Position numbers and translations under genes: made by a program
Assembly (NCBI RefSeq): GCF_010389155.1
Contig: NC_057769.1
Coordinates: forward strand, 23,002,735-23,066,734
Direction: 5' to 3'
Length of the DNA stretch: 64,000 nt
DNA from: Erigeron canadensis
Lineage: Eukaryota > Streptophyta > Magnoliopsida > Asterales > Asteraceae
The notes under the pieces: generated by a model
What the model was told of the DNA's origin: nothing
Databases searched by the model: none
The model's input: the letters and a program-made list of their open reading frames with translations, nothing else
Shown here: piece after piece, positions 38,913-50,466 of the stretch
Position numbering within the stretch: the first letter of the stretch is position 1
How the letters are laid out: every line of letters begins with the position of its first letter

Positions 38913-38990
38913 TGAGCCTCAAGTCAAGCCATACAAGCCTAAGATTCCTTTCCCTCAAAGATTGAGAAAGGAGAAGCTCAAGGAGCAATA
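38860..38990 (+). repeat. Tandem duplication at the gag-pol junction
   Basis: The block aagattcctttccctcaaag...aaggagaag occurs at about 38861-38893 and again at about 38940-38972, with ccatacaagcct also doubled. It introduces a frame break between gag and the protease region. Confidence 0.75.
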
Positions 38991-41900
38991 CCGTAAGTTT
39001 GTAGACATAATTAAATCGGTATATATTAATGTGTCTTTGGTTGATTTGCTTTCAGGGATGTCGAATTATGCTAAGTTCATCAAGGATCTTGTAACGGATA
39101 AGAGGAAGCTAAGGCTACTTTCCTCAATGCGGAGTGTTCGGCGATTGTGCAAAACCAAATTCCTCCTAAGCTTGAAGATCCAGGGAGTTTTCTTATTACT
39201 TGTTCTCTAGATGATAAGCTTAAATGTGATGCTTTAGCCGACATTGGTGCAAGCATTAATTTAATGCCTTTTTCGGTTTATAGGCGATTGTCTTTAGCGG
39301 CTCTTAAGCCAACTCGGATGAGCATTAGGCTCGCCGATCATTCTTTCCAATATCCCAGGGGGATTGCGGAAAATTTGTGTGTGAAAGTAGGCCATATTGT
39401 CTTTTTGGCCGATTTTGTTATTCTTGAGATGGAAGAGGATGCCAAGGTTCCTCTTATTTTAGGCCGACCTTTCTTGTATACGGCCGATGCCATCATTCAT
39501 GTTAAGGATAAGATTATCTCATTAGGCATAGGAAATGATAGAATTTCGTTTTCAATTGATAAAGCTTTGCAACATCCTTATTCTACCGATGATTCTTGTT
39601 TCAGGATTGATGTAATTGAAGAAGACGAAGCTTTGGAAATGGAATTGATGAGTTTCTTAGACACGGATGAAGGATAATCTTTGCTTGCTTGTATTAAAGA
39701 GAAGCAAGTGATGGTTGCGGACATGGTAAGAGAGATTATGGAGGTAAGCATGGATGAATCAACACCGGAAGATGAGACATTTGAGGAAATTGAGAGGGAT
39801 GGTTTGAAGATTGAAACTTCGGTGGACAATCCACCAACCGATTTGGAGCTCAAGCCACTTCTCGAGCACTTGGAATATGCATTCCTTGAAGGTAAGTCAC
39901 TTCTTCCCGTTGTCATATCATCATCACTTTCAGATGATGAGAAAGGTAAGCTAATGACGGTGTTGAAGGCTCATAAAAGAGCCTTTGCTTGGCGTACAAC
40001 TGACATACCCGGAATTAGCCCCGAATTTTGTAAACATAAGATTAATTTGCATGAAAATTTCAAACCAAGTGTTCAAAGACAAAGGAGGCTAAATCCGAAT
40101 ATGAAAGATGTCGTTAAGAAAGAGATAATTAAGCTTTTGGATGCCGGTATTATTTATCCTATCTCTGACAGTCCATGGGTAAGTCCGGTCCATTGTGTAC
40201 CAAAGAAGGGGGGAATGACCGTTGTCACTAATGAGAATAATGAACTTGTACCAACTAGAACGGTTACCAGGTGGCGTGTGTGTATTGATTATAGGAGGTT
40301 AAATGATGCAACCCGTAAAGACCATTTTCCTTTACCCTTTATTGACCAAATGCTCGAACGGTTAGCCAGAAACGAGTATTTTTGCTTTCTTGATGATTTC
40401 TCTGGGTACTTTCAAATACCCATTGACACCAACGATCAAGAAAAGACGACATTTACATGTCCTTTTGGCACGTAAGCTTATCGTAGGATGCCATTTGGAT
40501 TGTGTAATGCTCCCGCCACCTTCCAAAGGTGTATGATCGCGATATTCCAGGACATGTTAGAAACATCTATGGAGGTTTTCATGGATGACTTCTCGGTCTT
40601 TGGTGACTCTTTTGACAAATGTCTTTCCAACTTGGATAAGATGCTTGAGCGATGTGAGCGGGCACACCTTGTTCTTAATTGGGAAAAATGTTATTTTATG
40701 GTTAAAGAAGGAATAGTGTTAGGTCATAAGGTGTCTAGTTTGGGGATTGAGGTAGATAAGGCTAAAATTGATGTTATTGCTAAATTACCTCCACCAACTA
40801 ATGTAAAAGGTGTTAGAAGTTTCTTAGGTCATGACGGGTTCTATCGTAGGTTTATTAAAGATTTTTCTAAGATAACCCGACCTATGACTCGTTTGCTTGA
40901 GAAAGATGTGCCTTTTGAATTTAATTCAGATTGTTTAAAGGCGTTTGTTTTGTTGAAAGATTGTTTGACTCACTCACCCATTATGGTTTCTCCCGATTGG
41001 TCTCAACCTTTTGAACTAATGTGTGATGCGAGTGATGTTGCAGTTGGAGCATTTTTAGGGCAAAGAGAAGGTAATCATTTTCGTCCTATTTACTTTGCTA
41101 GCAAGACTCTTAATAGTGCTCAACAAAATTACACTACTACGGAAAAAGAGTTGCTTGCGGTTGTGTATGCATTTGATAAGTTTAGGTCGTATTTGGTGCT
41201 TAGTAAGACCATTGTTTTTACCGATCATTCGGCCCTTAAGTACTTGTTTGCTAAACAAGATGCTAAACCTCGTCTCATACGTTGGGTCTTGCTTTTGCAA
41301 GAGTTCGATATTGAGATAAAGGATAAGAAAGGGGCTGAAAATTTGGCGGCCGATCATTTGAGTAGGTTAGAGGATCCTCACCGTGAGGAACCTAAGGGGG
41401 ATGATATTGATAATGCATTCCCGGATGAGTCTTTAATGAGTATTGAATCTAATGTTCCATGGTATGCAGATTTTGCTAACTATCTTGTTGCAGGGATACT
41501 TCCAAAAGGATGGACAAATCAACAAAGGAAAAAGTTCTTTTCCGATGTTAAGCATTATTATTGGGAAGAACCCTATTTGTTTCATGTTTGTGCAGATGGA
41601 ATGATTAGAAGATGTTGCGGGTGGAGAAACTCTTTTGATTTTGGATGGATGTCACCAAGGGCCAACCGGTGGTCATTATGGACCAACCGGTACTAGTAAG
41701 AAAGTGTTTGATGCAGGTTTTTATTGGCCAACAATTTTCAAGGAAGCTCAAACTTTGGTGGATACTTGTGATGCGTGTCAACGTCAAGGGAACATCACAA
41801 AGAGAGATGAAATGCCTCAAAACTTTATCCAGGTTTGCGAAGTTTTTGATGCTTGGGGTATTAATTTTATGGGACCCTTTCCGCCTTCAAATAAGTGTCT

Positions 41901-42747
41901 TTACATTTTAGTGGCGGTTGATTATGTGTCTAAATGGGCCGAGGCTAAGGCCTTGCCAACAAATGATGCAAGGGTAGTGATAGATTTCTTGAAACAATTT
42001 TTTTGTTGTTTTGGTTGTCCTAAGGCCTTAATAAGTGATCGTGGAACTCATTTTGCAAATCGCTAACTTGCTAAGGTGTTGGAGAGATATGGTGTTCATC
42101 ATCGTTTCTCTACTTCTTATCACCCGCAAACAAGTGGCCAAGTAGAAAATACAAATAGGGCATTAAAACGAATTTTAGAGAAAACCATAGGTGATAATCC
42201 TAAGAATTGGTCCAAGAAACTAGATGATGCATTGTGGGCTTTTAGGACCGCATTCAAAACTCCACTTGGGACTACACCTTATCGGTTGTTGTATGGGAAA
42301 ACATGTCATTTACCTTTAGAATTAGAGCATAAGGCTTATTGGGTTCTTAGGAATTGTAATATGGATTTAATTGAAAGTGGTGAATTAAGAATGTTACAAT
42401 TGCATGAGTTAGATGAGTTGAGATTGCATGCTTATGAGAATTAAAAGCTCTATAAAGAAAGAACAAAGGTTTGGCATGATCGTAGGTTAAGGAAGAAAGA
42501 TTTTAAAGTAGGTGATAAAGTCTTGTTGTTTATTTCAAAGTTTAAATTGAAACAACCTAAATTGACTTCAAGATGGATGGGACCCTATGTCATTAAACAT
42601 ATTTATCCTTCGGGGTATGTGGAATTGTATAAGGGGAATGGGGAAACGTTTATTGTCAATGGTCATAGGTTGAAGATTTTTAATGAAGAAGCTTGTATTG
42701 AGAGAGTTGAGGTGGATCAACTCTCGTTTTATGAAATTGATAAATGA
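38962..42747 (+). pseudogene. Athila pol: protease, reverse transcriptase, RNase H, integrase, disrupted
   Basis: Domains in order. Aspartic protease, about 39118-39677, with catalytic ADIGASINLMP. Reverse transcriptase, about 39990-40790, with FLDDFSGYFQIP and the FMDD active-site motif. RNase H, about 41020-41360, with [21 protein letters not shown] and TDHSALKYL. Integrase, about 41640-42430: CDACQRQ zinc ligands, a D in [12 protein letters not shown], a D in SDRGTHF and an E in GQVENTNRALK. A C-terminal chromatin/GPY-like segment ends at 42747. Breaks: frameshift near 39110, in-frame TAA at 39675-39677 and 40473-40475, frameshift near 41620, TAA at 42064-42066 and 42442-42444. Most lesions are single substitutions, so the element lost function recently, but as it stands no functional polyprotein can be made. 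Confidence 0.93.
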
Positions 42748-43390
42748 TTGGGAAGGTGAGTCTAGCTAATGACTCCTTAATATATTAAGCGCTTCTCAGG
42801 AGGCAACCCGTGTGTTTTTAATTTTAATTTATTTCATTTTTCGTTCCTTATATTGAAAAACCCAAAAACATTTGAAAAATCGAAAAAACCAAAAAGATTT
42901 TTGTTTTGTTAGTTTAGTTTTGTTTATTTTTCGTTTTTTTATAGCTTTTTGTTGAGATGTGCAGGTTCCAAAGTGTCCAAAAGTGTAACGGTAAGTCATA
43001 ACGAGCCAAGGTAAGTGCGGAAGGTAAGTTTGGCTAGTGGTGCGCCGCACCAGAAGGCAGGTGCGTCGCACCTGGAGGTGTTTCAAAGAGGTGCATATTC
43101 TGAGTATAAAATGAGACGCACCAAGTATGGGGGTGCGCCGCACCACCTAGTGTTTTGACCAGTTTGACCCTGTTTGACTTGCATTGACTTATTGGATTGG
43201 GTTGGGATTCTTGTAGGCCCGAAAATCTGGATTGAAAGCCTACCCATTTGTTCTCTTTTCTTTCCCTGGGACGACACAAAGCACACAAAACACACACACT
43301 CATAGTATTCTTGTTTTCTTTGCTTTCTAAAGGATTTCAAATTCTTAAAATCAAATTCCAATTTCACTTTCTTTTTGTATTTCTTTCAAG
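42748..43390 (+). other. Athila spacer between pol and the downstream ORF
   Basis: Non-coding stretch with three GGTGCGYCGCACC palindromes (43039-43051, 43060-43072, 43132-43144) and one AAGTATGGGGG motif next to the last. No ORF of note. It would form the leader of a subgenomic or spliced RNA for the next ORF. Confidence 0.6.
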
Positions 43391-45670
43391 ATGGTTAGGG
43401 GACTGTTCTCCAAGGTAAGTATTCTTCCATTGTTCATCTCTAATCCGAATTAAAGGTGTTTTTCAAAATTAATGAGTTTAAGACGAAATTTTTTGAATCT
43501 TTTGAACGGGTTTTGTGTCTTTCATCGTTTGAACTATTAATGAACTGGTAATTTCTTTCAATTTGAAGAAATTCGGATTAGGGTTCTTGAGTAATTTGGA
43601 AATAATTTGGGGTTTTTGATGTTAGATAGTTTAGGATGGTATGTTGATGCTTAAATTAGTGTTTAATCGCTTTAATTTAGAGTAACTTTGTGTTGCTTGT
43701 TTGGATTATGATTAAGGAGTTTTTGACATTGACATGTATTTGAAATAGAGAGGGAAGATTGTTTGTTTGTTCATAGAATTTCTGGAATTGTTTTGAAAAT
43801 AAAACGATTTTTTTCTGAAGGAGGTGCGCCGCATATCGGGGGGTTCAGGATTTCTTAAATGAAGCAGGTGCGCCGCACCAAGTATGGGGGTGCGCCGCAC
43901 CAGGTGGTCTGAAATTTTTGTTTTTGTTCGTTCTTGTTTTCCGTGACTTATGCTTGCTTGTTTTGTTGTTTTTGTCTATTTTCACAGAAAGGGAAGCAGG
44001 TGGAAGGCTCTAGTAGTAGTGAGGAGTTTGTTCCGGGCATAAGGCGTGGATATGACTTTGGAGAACCCGATCCGAATGACAACTGCCGTTTCAGAGATAG
44101 TGCGCTTACCATAAGTGCCAAGACCCATCCCGCTGAACCACATGAGTGGTTACGCTTCCCTGGAGTTACAGGTAACGAAAGAATTCATTATATGAATCGC
44201 CTCCAAGACCTTCGTTATAAGCATGTTATGGAACCCAAAGTTGTTAGTTGGGGTGATTTTGAGAAGTTGAATATTAGGGAGCCTATTATGAAAATGATCA
44301 CTTGCAAGAGTAGGAATGCCAATGGAGAGATTAAGACGTATAGAATGTGGGAGAATGTCTTTCATTGTTATATTACACCGGTCCGTGAATGGTGTCTTGA
44401 ATTTTTGTGTACGATTAGAGTTGATTCAAATTTGAAGAGGGGAGAGTTCTATACTAGGAAGGTGATTCATTTTAGAGCAGGGGGAGTTCAAAGGCATTGT
44501 ACGGTGCTTGAATTTGCTTACTTAACTGGGATGGTTTCGGGAGCCGAGTTGAATGATATGGATACATATGAGTTTTTGAGGAAAGGTGTGTTTGATATAG
44601 ATATTACAGGTTTTGATGATGATAAGACGACTAAGGATTTTTGGTTTGCGATAGGTGGAAGTGGTAAGTTGGCCATGGCGGTTAGTAAGGTATCCGAAAT
44701 TCAGGTACCTATCTTGAAGGTTATTCATTGGATGATTACACATTGTTTCTTGGTTCGAAATGATCATAATGAGAAAGTTTCCCCGATGGATGCATGGCTT
44801 ATGAGGTTGTTCTATGAAGGTTCTCCTTCCACTTTTGCTGGTGCACTGTTGGCAAAGTATCTTGCCACACATAAGGATCACGTGTTTGTTTGTGGAAATT
44901 TCATTTGCAAGATTTTTGTGATGTTGGGGTTTGATACAAATCGAAACACAAGAAGTTTGGTGAAGATTCCATGTAGTCGGTTTGGAATCAATGATTTGAT
45001 AAGCTTTGGTTTGATCTTTGAGGTGGATGTTCGGGATGTATTTGTGGGGGATTTACCGGAGGAGCAGCGACCGGTGGGAAAGAGGCGTAGGGATGATGGA
45101 TCTAGTGTTCCTCAGTTTGCAGTCAGTTCTTTTTCATCTTCTTTTGACTTATCTTCTTTACAGGGGGATGTTTTTGGTCTTCAAGGGTCTACGGACATGT
45201 TTCTCGATAATGCCCGGACGCCAAACAGTATGCTTCACCGAGTGCTTGGTCAACAAGAGCACTTCCGTCCGATGTGGGAAAGGCAGTATGAGCAGTTTCA
45301 CCAGCAGCAGTACAACCAAGTTGATGAAGATGAGCACCCAGAGATCCCTACTTTTACTCCTCATGAGATAGTGCCTCCCAGCCAAGGTACTTTTGATTAT
45401 CTCTTTCCTTCACAGGGTTATCAGCAGGACACATACTCGTACAAACCTCTCGAGTTTGATGCAGCTACCCATACTTCGGGTTTTGGGATGTACACCGATG
45501 CTCCTCGATATGGAGGAGATTTCTTTAGTTATTCCACACCGGGTGGAGGTGAGCCTAGAGGACACACGGGTATGGGTACTCCCCATGTTGCTCCGGGAGA
45601 TGATTGGTTTGCTGCTGAACGTAACCCTGACGGTGCTGACAGTGTTCCTTCTGTGTTCCCCGACCCTTGA
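43391..45670 (+). CDS. Athila downstream (env-position) ORF, ATHILA ORF-1 type, probably spliced
   Basis: The long open frame 43934-45670 resembles the plant ATHILA ORF-1 protein family (SGAELNDMDTYEF, WMITHCFLVRNDHN and the preceding RKVIHFRAGG are typical in style). Its first 18 codons look like intron. At 43987 there is a strong acceptor (TTTTCACAG), and upstream ATG 43391 opens MVRGLFSK and runs into a consensus donor AAG|GTAAGT at 43414/43415. Joining these gives an 8-codon exon 1, a 573-bp intron (43415-43987) and a 560-codon exon 2. The C-terminal third is rich in Gln, Ser, Gly and Pro. It lies where envelope genes sit in infectious relatives, but I see no signal peptide or transmembrane helix in the exon-2 product, so an envelope role is not supported. 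Function unknown. Unlike gag and pol it has no stop or frameshift. Confidence 0.75.
43823..43901 (+). repeat. Palindrome cluster inside the putative intron
   Basis: GGTGCGCCGCATA at 43823-43835 and GGTGCGCCGCACC at 43867-43879 and 43889-43901, the last two separated by AAGTATGGGG. They lie 85-165 bp before the predicted splice acceptor. Confidence 0.8.
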
Positions 45671-47990
45671 TTTTGTTGATGCTATGGTGATTAGATGGCG
45701 GTGCCGAATTCCGTGGGCATTGAGTCATCATGATTATATTGGTTCACTTTGGTTGATGGTTTTGAAACATTGCACATTTGATTTTCGATTTGGTTGTCAT
45801 GCCCTTGGTTGGCACTCATACATTTTTACTTTTCCGTATTTAGGTTAGTTTATTTGGTATGTAAGGTAAACGCTAAGTATGGGGGGGGGGTGGATGGTTA
45901 TTTCGTTTAGCTAATATTCTAATGCTTCTTTTGTTTGAGTTTGTTTTTGGTTGTGTTTTTATGCTTTTGGAGAAGAGATATTCATATGCATATGCTGGCA
46001 ATAAGTTCAGCGCCCATTCATTGTGACGAATCTACCTAGCATTCCAACATTTACCAACATCCGGCAAGTTTTCGTAATTCTTTTTTTTTCTTTTTATTTT
46101 CTTTTTCCTATTTCCCATAGATTGTTTTTAGTTCATTGTACAATGAGGACATGGTACAACTCAAGTATGGGGGGGTAGGTAAATAGGAAAAAGCCGGGTG
46201 AAATTGAGACTCTTTGGATGAGATTGAATAGATTTTTAACTTTTGATTGCTTGTCCTATAGTTTAATTACTTTTGTCACATAGGTTTAATCATATTAGTA
46301 AGTAATTGAACTATATTTCCCTTTGGTAAAACTATTTTAAATTGTGAAATGTGTTTTGAATGATCGTTAAGGCAAATCCATTTGGGATTGATTACATGAC
46401 TAGCACACTCTATCCCAAAACACCAAATATGTGAGATTCTTGTTTCATTTATAGATACGCTAGGTGTTACGGTTTTGGTTTGATTGCCTTGTAAATTTGT
46501 CCCTCTCATAGGCCTTTGGATTTATCCGGAAGTAAAAGTCTCTTTTAGAGCTTTGAACTGTGATGTGCAAGTTTGAGGTTAATTTATTCCATTTCCGCTT
46601 TTCTTTTTTTGATATGAGTGTGCCGGTGATTGCATTGATTCTAGAAGTTGTCTTAGTTGATCGTCCCGTAGTTTGCTAGATGATAAAGAGGTAAATTTAG
46701 GATTAAACCCGTTTTCTTTGTTATTCACCCTTTGTTTATGTTCATCATTGTTTAACCATGTTAGTATGCATGTGTTTTAGTAGCTAATCACATTGGTTAG
46801 TGAATTTCCCTTGTTAAACCTTTGTTGCACTCATTTTTAGTGCAAGATACACTTAGAAAACATGTTGAGCCTAGCCTTTTCATTTGTGTTTAAATCCATT
46901 TAAATATATAACCTATCCTCACCATGCCGATAGTCGAAATCCTTGGTTGGTCATTAGTTGCCTATGCTAGTTGGATGGTTTAGGATTGTCTTAATTGTGT
47001 CGGGTTGGTGTATTCTCTTTTGGGGGTAGATTGATGTCGTCATAATTATTGATTAAGTCTAGATTATTCGGATTAGCATGATTGTTTATGATCTGTCAAC
47101 AAATTTCAAAGTTGTAAAAAGGGGATACCAATTAGATAGGGTAAAAGTAGTTCATTAAAAAGAAAAAGAGAATGAAAAGAATGAAAAACAGAAAAATAAA
47201 AGAAAAAGAAGAACTTGGACTATCAATTGGTATTTCCCTAACTTTTGGCAAATAAATATAGAGTTGGTACATAAGTTAAACCAACAAAATGTTCTTAAAT
47301 TGTTTATATCTTCATTTGAAGTTAGCAAAGTTCGTTAAAGCTAACATTGGTATGTTATGATGGTTAGAAGTCGTTTAGAAGGTCATACACCACAATGGTG
47401 TCGGTTTTTATCATTCTATTGGGGAGTAATGTCGGGAGAACGTCTTTTGGGTTGTGGATTGATGGCAACTAGTGATATGGGTTGTGTTGGACTAGACTAT
47501 ATGTTAAACTTTGTGTTATTTCTTTTTAACACCAATTATATCCCTAAATTTCCAAACACATTGTTAATGACCCTTGTAAGCGTTTGTACATTACAACCGT
47601 GTTATTTACCTCTTTTGATAGACGTTATATGGTGCTTGCGCCATGGCGACATAGGGACGATTCTATTACAAGCCTATGGTTAAAATATATGCATCACGAC
47701 TAGGCTTCGAGTGATTGATATGAAATTTCAACCCAATAGTTTGTTAGTTGGAGAAAGTTAGCTGAGATGTTCTTCTTTCATTTGATTAAAGTGCTTAGTC
47801 GTGTTTTCTAGGCTTATGGATCATTCAAGTATTGTCAAACATTTCGATTTTTCATTTAAAGATTAAAAATGCTTAACTATTCTTATGCTTTTGCTTCTTT
47901 TTGGAATAACGTCATGTTTTTTAATTGAGAACCAAGGGAATGATTGTTTTGAAATCTGAATTTGCTTGAGGACAAGCAAGACTTAAGTAT
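45671..47990 (+). other. Athila long 3' spacer
   Basis: About 2.3 kb without a recognisable coding region; the 108-codon frame at 47357-47683 has no familiar features. It contains two extra AAGTATGGGGGG tracts at about 45876-45890 and 46165-46176. Long non-coding spacers before the 3' LTR are usual for Athila. Confidence 0.65.
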
Positions 47991-47999
47991 GGGGGGATT
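47985..47999 (+). promoter_or_regulatory. Polypurine tract of Athila element
   Basis: AAGTATGGGGGGATT directly precedes the 3' LTR, which starts with T at 48000. It would prime plus-strand DNA synthesis. Confidence 0.85.
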
Positions 48000-49508
48000 T
48001 GATATGTCCATTTATATGCATATTCCCATATCGTTTCTAAGACGTTTTAAGCTTAATTATGTGTAAATTATATGTATATTCGATGCTTTGATGGTGTTGT
48101 TAGTGATTTCAGGCTTAGAACAAGTAAAATGGTTAGAAACAGCTTTTAGAAGACTAGAAGATGCATTAGGATGGTTCGTGGACGCATACGAGTGAAGACG
48201 GAATGAAAACTACAAGTTTTGGCTGAAAACAGGGCAGGTGCGTCGCACCATGTAAGGAGGTGCGGAGCATTTTCTACTCAGAAACTTGGAAGAAGTTGGA
48301 AAGCAGGGAGGTGCGACGCACCAACCCTGTGGTGCGTCGCATAACAGGCAGATTCAAATTTGGTAACAAGGTCAGGTGCGCCGCACCTGAAGCTTGGTGC
48401 GTCGCACCTGTAGGTCGGTTTGTGAAGACCTCTTGCAAACTCTATAAATACAAGACCATAACCCTCCCATTCGATACACAATGACTTCTAGTCAACTTTA
48501 GGGTTCTTTGGGGGTATTCTCAGCAGCTTTTTCGTCCATCAAGGACTAAGGGTTGTTCGTGAGCTTCAAGGCATTCGGTTGTCGATTTTCTTAGCGTTTA
48601 CTTGTTTTCTACACATTGGTACAATCTGTTCTTCTAAATTTTTACTCTTTGTGCTTTGTTTTTGATTATGAGTAGCTAAGTGTTTTTAATCATCTACATA
48701 GATGAAGTGATAAAATGAATGATGGTTGCACTATTTTTATAATTCAAGTTGATTTGATTTAACGTTGTGTCGTAATCTTAGCTTATTAATTCTTTGTTAT
48801 TTAACTCTTAATTGCGGATAGTTTTTGCATGATCTTAGTGGTAACTTAGGTTGTGTAAAAGTTATTTTGATTGCTTGGTTAGAAGCGATTGTTTCTATGA
48901 CGGGTATGGTATAAAGTAATTAATAGTTAATAAGGGTTAACGGGTTAATGGTTGGGTACAATCAATAGACACAATTGTTATCTAAATAACCAAAACAATT
49001 TATTGGCTAGGAAAGTTATGAAAGGCGTATTGGGGTACCGGTCTTAGTAATGGTACTAGTTAATTAAGAGAATTTAATAAAGTAACGAACTTGACGGGTA
49101 CGGGGTGAGTCTTTGTTAGTTCTCGGTTATAAAATCAACATAATTGTATTGGGTCTTTAAATATATGCAACCTAAATAATGTGTATCATGGAGTCAAAGT
49201 GGATGATCTTCTCATCCTATTTGATTTAAAACAAATCTCTTTTCGATAAATTCTTCGGAATTTCTAACTTCTAACTTTTTCAATCTAACTAACTTTCAAT
49301 TTTAAAAGCAAGATGAAGTGGTGTCTTTAAAAACCAAACTCTTCTTTTTAAATTACTTAAAACTCGCTAGCTCTTATTAGTCTCCGTGGAACGAACCTCT
49401 ACTTACTCTAATCTATATTACATACGAACGGGTCCACTGCCCGATTGTGTGTGGTAAACGATTCGGAGTATTTACAGGATTTTAATTTAACTAGATTTTC
49501 ACACATCA
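48000..49508 (+). repeat. 3' LTR of Athila element (1509 bp)
   Basis: Near-identical to 35305-36812 with about 33 substitutions and one or two single-base indels. Its TATA box is at 48443-48450. Preceded directly by the polypurine tract. Confidence 0.95.
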
Positions 49509-50130
49509 ACCACCAGCCAACCACCGCCGACTAGAATCACCACCAACTAACCGCCACCACCTAGAATCACCATCATCCACTGTCCTCCTTTCAATTATAA
49601 TCAAAAATTAGAAAAGAAAAAAAAAGATGACTGACATGTTTGGACTATAACTTGTTTAATTGGTTGTGTTTTGAATGTCATCAATTTGAGTAAATGATTT
49701 TTTTGTGGTTTAGATTTGGATTCAAAGTCGAGTTTTTATTAGGTATCATCGGAAAATAAATGTCTAGTCGGAAAGTTCCATCAGTAAAAATGATGGGAGA
49801 AGATGATCGGAAAAGAAGAATGGAAGAATAAATTTATTTGTATGATTTTCATTTTTCGTCCCTCAAGTACCTATTTTTTCACTTTTCGTCTCTCAATTAG
49901 CTATTTTTTCACTTTTCGTCTCTCGGTGTAAGGTGCAATGACATTAGTGTCCTCATGTGTCTAGCATGTGCGTACGTTAACGGCCATTTTTTAACGTCCT
50001 AAGGCCAAAGGATAATTATTGAAAAATTTGGCCAACTTTAGGGTCAAAATTGTAATTTTTAAAGTTTAGGGATTAAAACTAAAAAACGTGCCAACTTCAG
50101 GAACGAAGAGTGTAATTACTCAATAATAAA

Positions 50131-50457
50131 GTTGTTAGACACTTGTGTTTATACAAACTTTTAAAGTTGTTTTCAACTACATAAGTAAAATTAGAACACT
50201 TTTAACCTTTAAAATAAAATAAATAGCCAAAATTTAAAGATCAAAATTGAAACGTAACACTTTAATTTAATTCAAAGGTTATAGATGATCTAACTTAAAT
50301 TATAGGGAAGTGATATATCCTCCTACAATATAGCCTAATAATCATCCTCACAATTTTAAAATTTGACATGTGTTATCCATATATTTTCTATTTTAATTTT
50401 ATTCATTAATTTATACACACGTCATAATTAAGTTATTCTTTAAAAGAGGTATATCAT
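50131..50457. other. AT-rich spacer between two foldback elements
   Basis: About 330 bp; nothing recognised. Confidence 0.5.
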
Positions 50458-50466
50458 TTTCTTAAA

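Larger units (their letters stand above)
35305..49508 (+). mobile_element. Athila-type Ty3/gypsy LTR retrotransposon, 14.2 kb, disabled
   Basis: Complete structure: 5' LTR 35305-36812, primer binding site, gag, protease-RT-RNaseH-integrase, a downstream spliced ORF, polypurine tract and 3' LTR 48000-49508. The 5-bp duplication ACCAC lies at 35300-35304 and 49509-49513. The LTRs differ at about 33 positions by eye (about 2%), a fairly young insertion. It is assigned to the Athila lineage from the tRNA-Asp-like primer site, the RT sequence style, the ATHILA ORF-1-like downstream protein and the long spacers. gag and pol contain several stops and frameshifts, so this copy cannot supply its own proteins. 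Confidence 0.95.
34663..50121. mobile_element. Mutator-like foldback element, copy 2, split by an Athila retrotransposon
   Basis: Outer halves are 34663-35304 and 49514-50121, together about 1.25 kb. Termini are GAGTAAATTACATTTTTCGT on the left and GTGTAATTACTC on the right. The perfect 9-bp duplication AATAATAAA flanks it at 34654-34662 and 50122-50130, the mark of Mutator superfamily insertion. Long arms match copy 1 at 13386-14746, in the opposite orientation. The Athila element entered the central ACCACC minisatellite. No transposase. Confidence 0.85.

Noticed and set aside
43934..43987. Apparent hydrophobic N-terminus (MFSVTYACLFCCFCLF) of the Athila downstream ORF as a signal peptide
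   Set aside because: This stretch is a T-rich tract ending in TTTTCACAG and is better explained as the intron polypyrimidine region before a splice acceptor.
47357..47683. 108-codon ORF in the Athila 3' spacer
   Set aside because: No recognisable motif and no relation to retrotransposon proteins; the spacer is otherwise non-coding.
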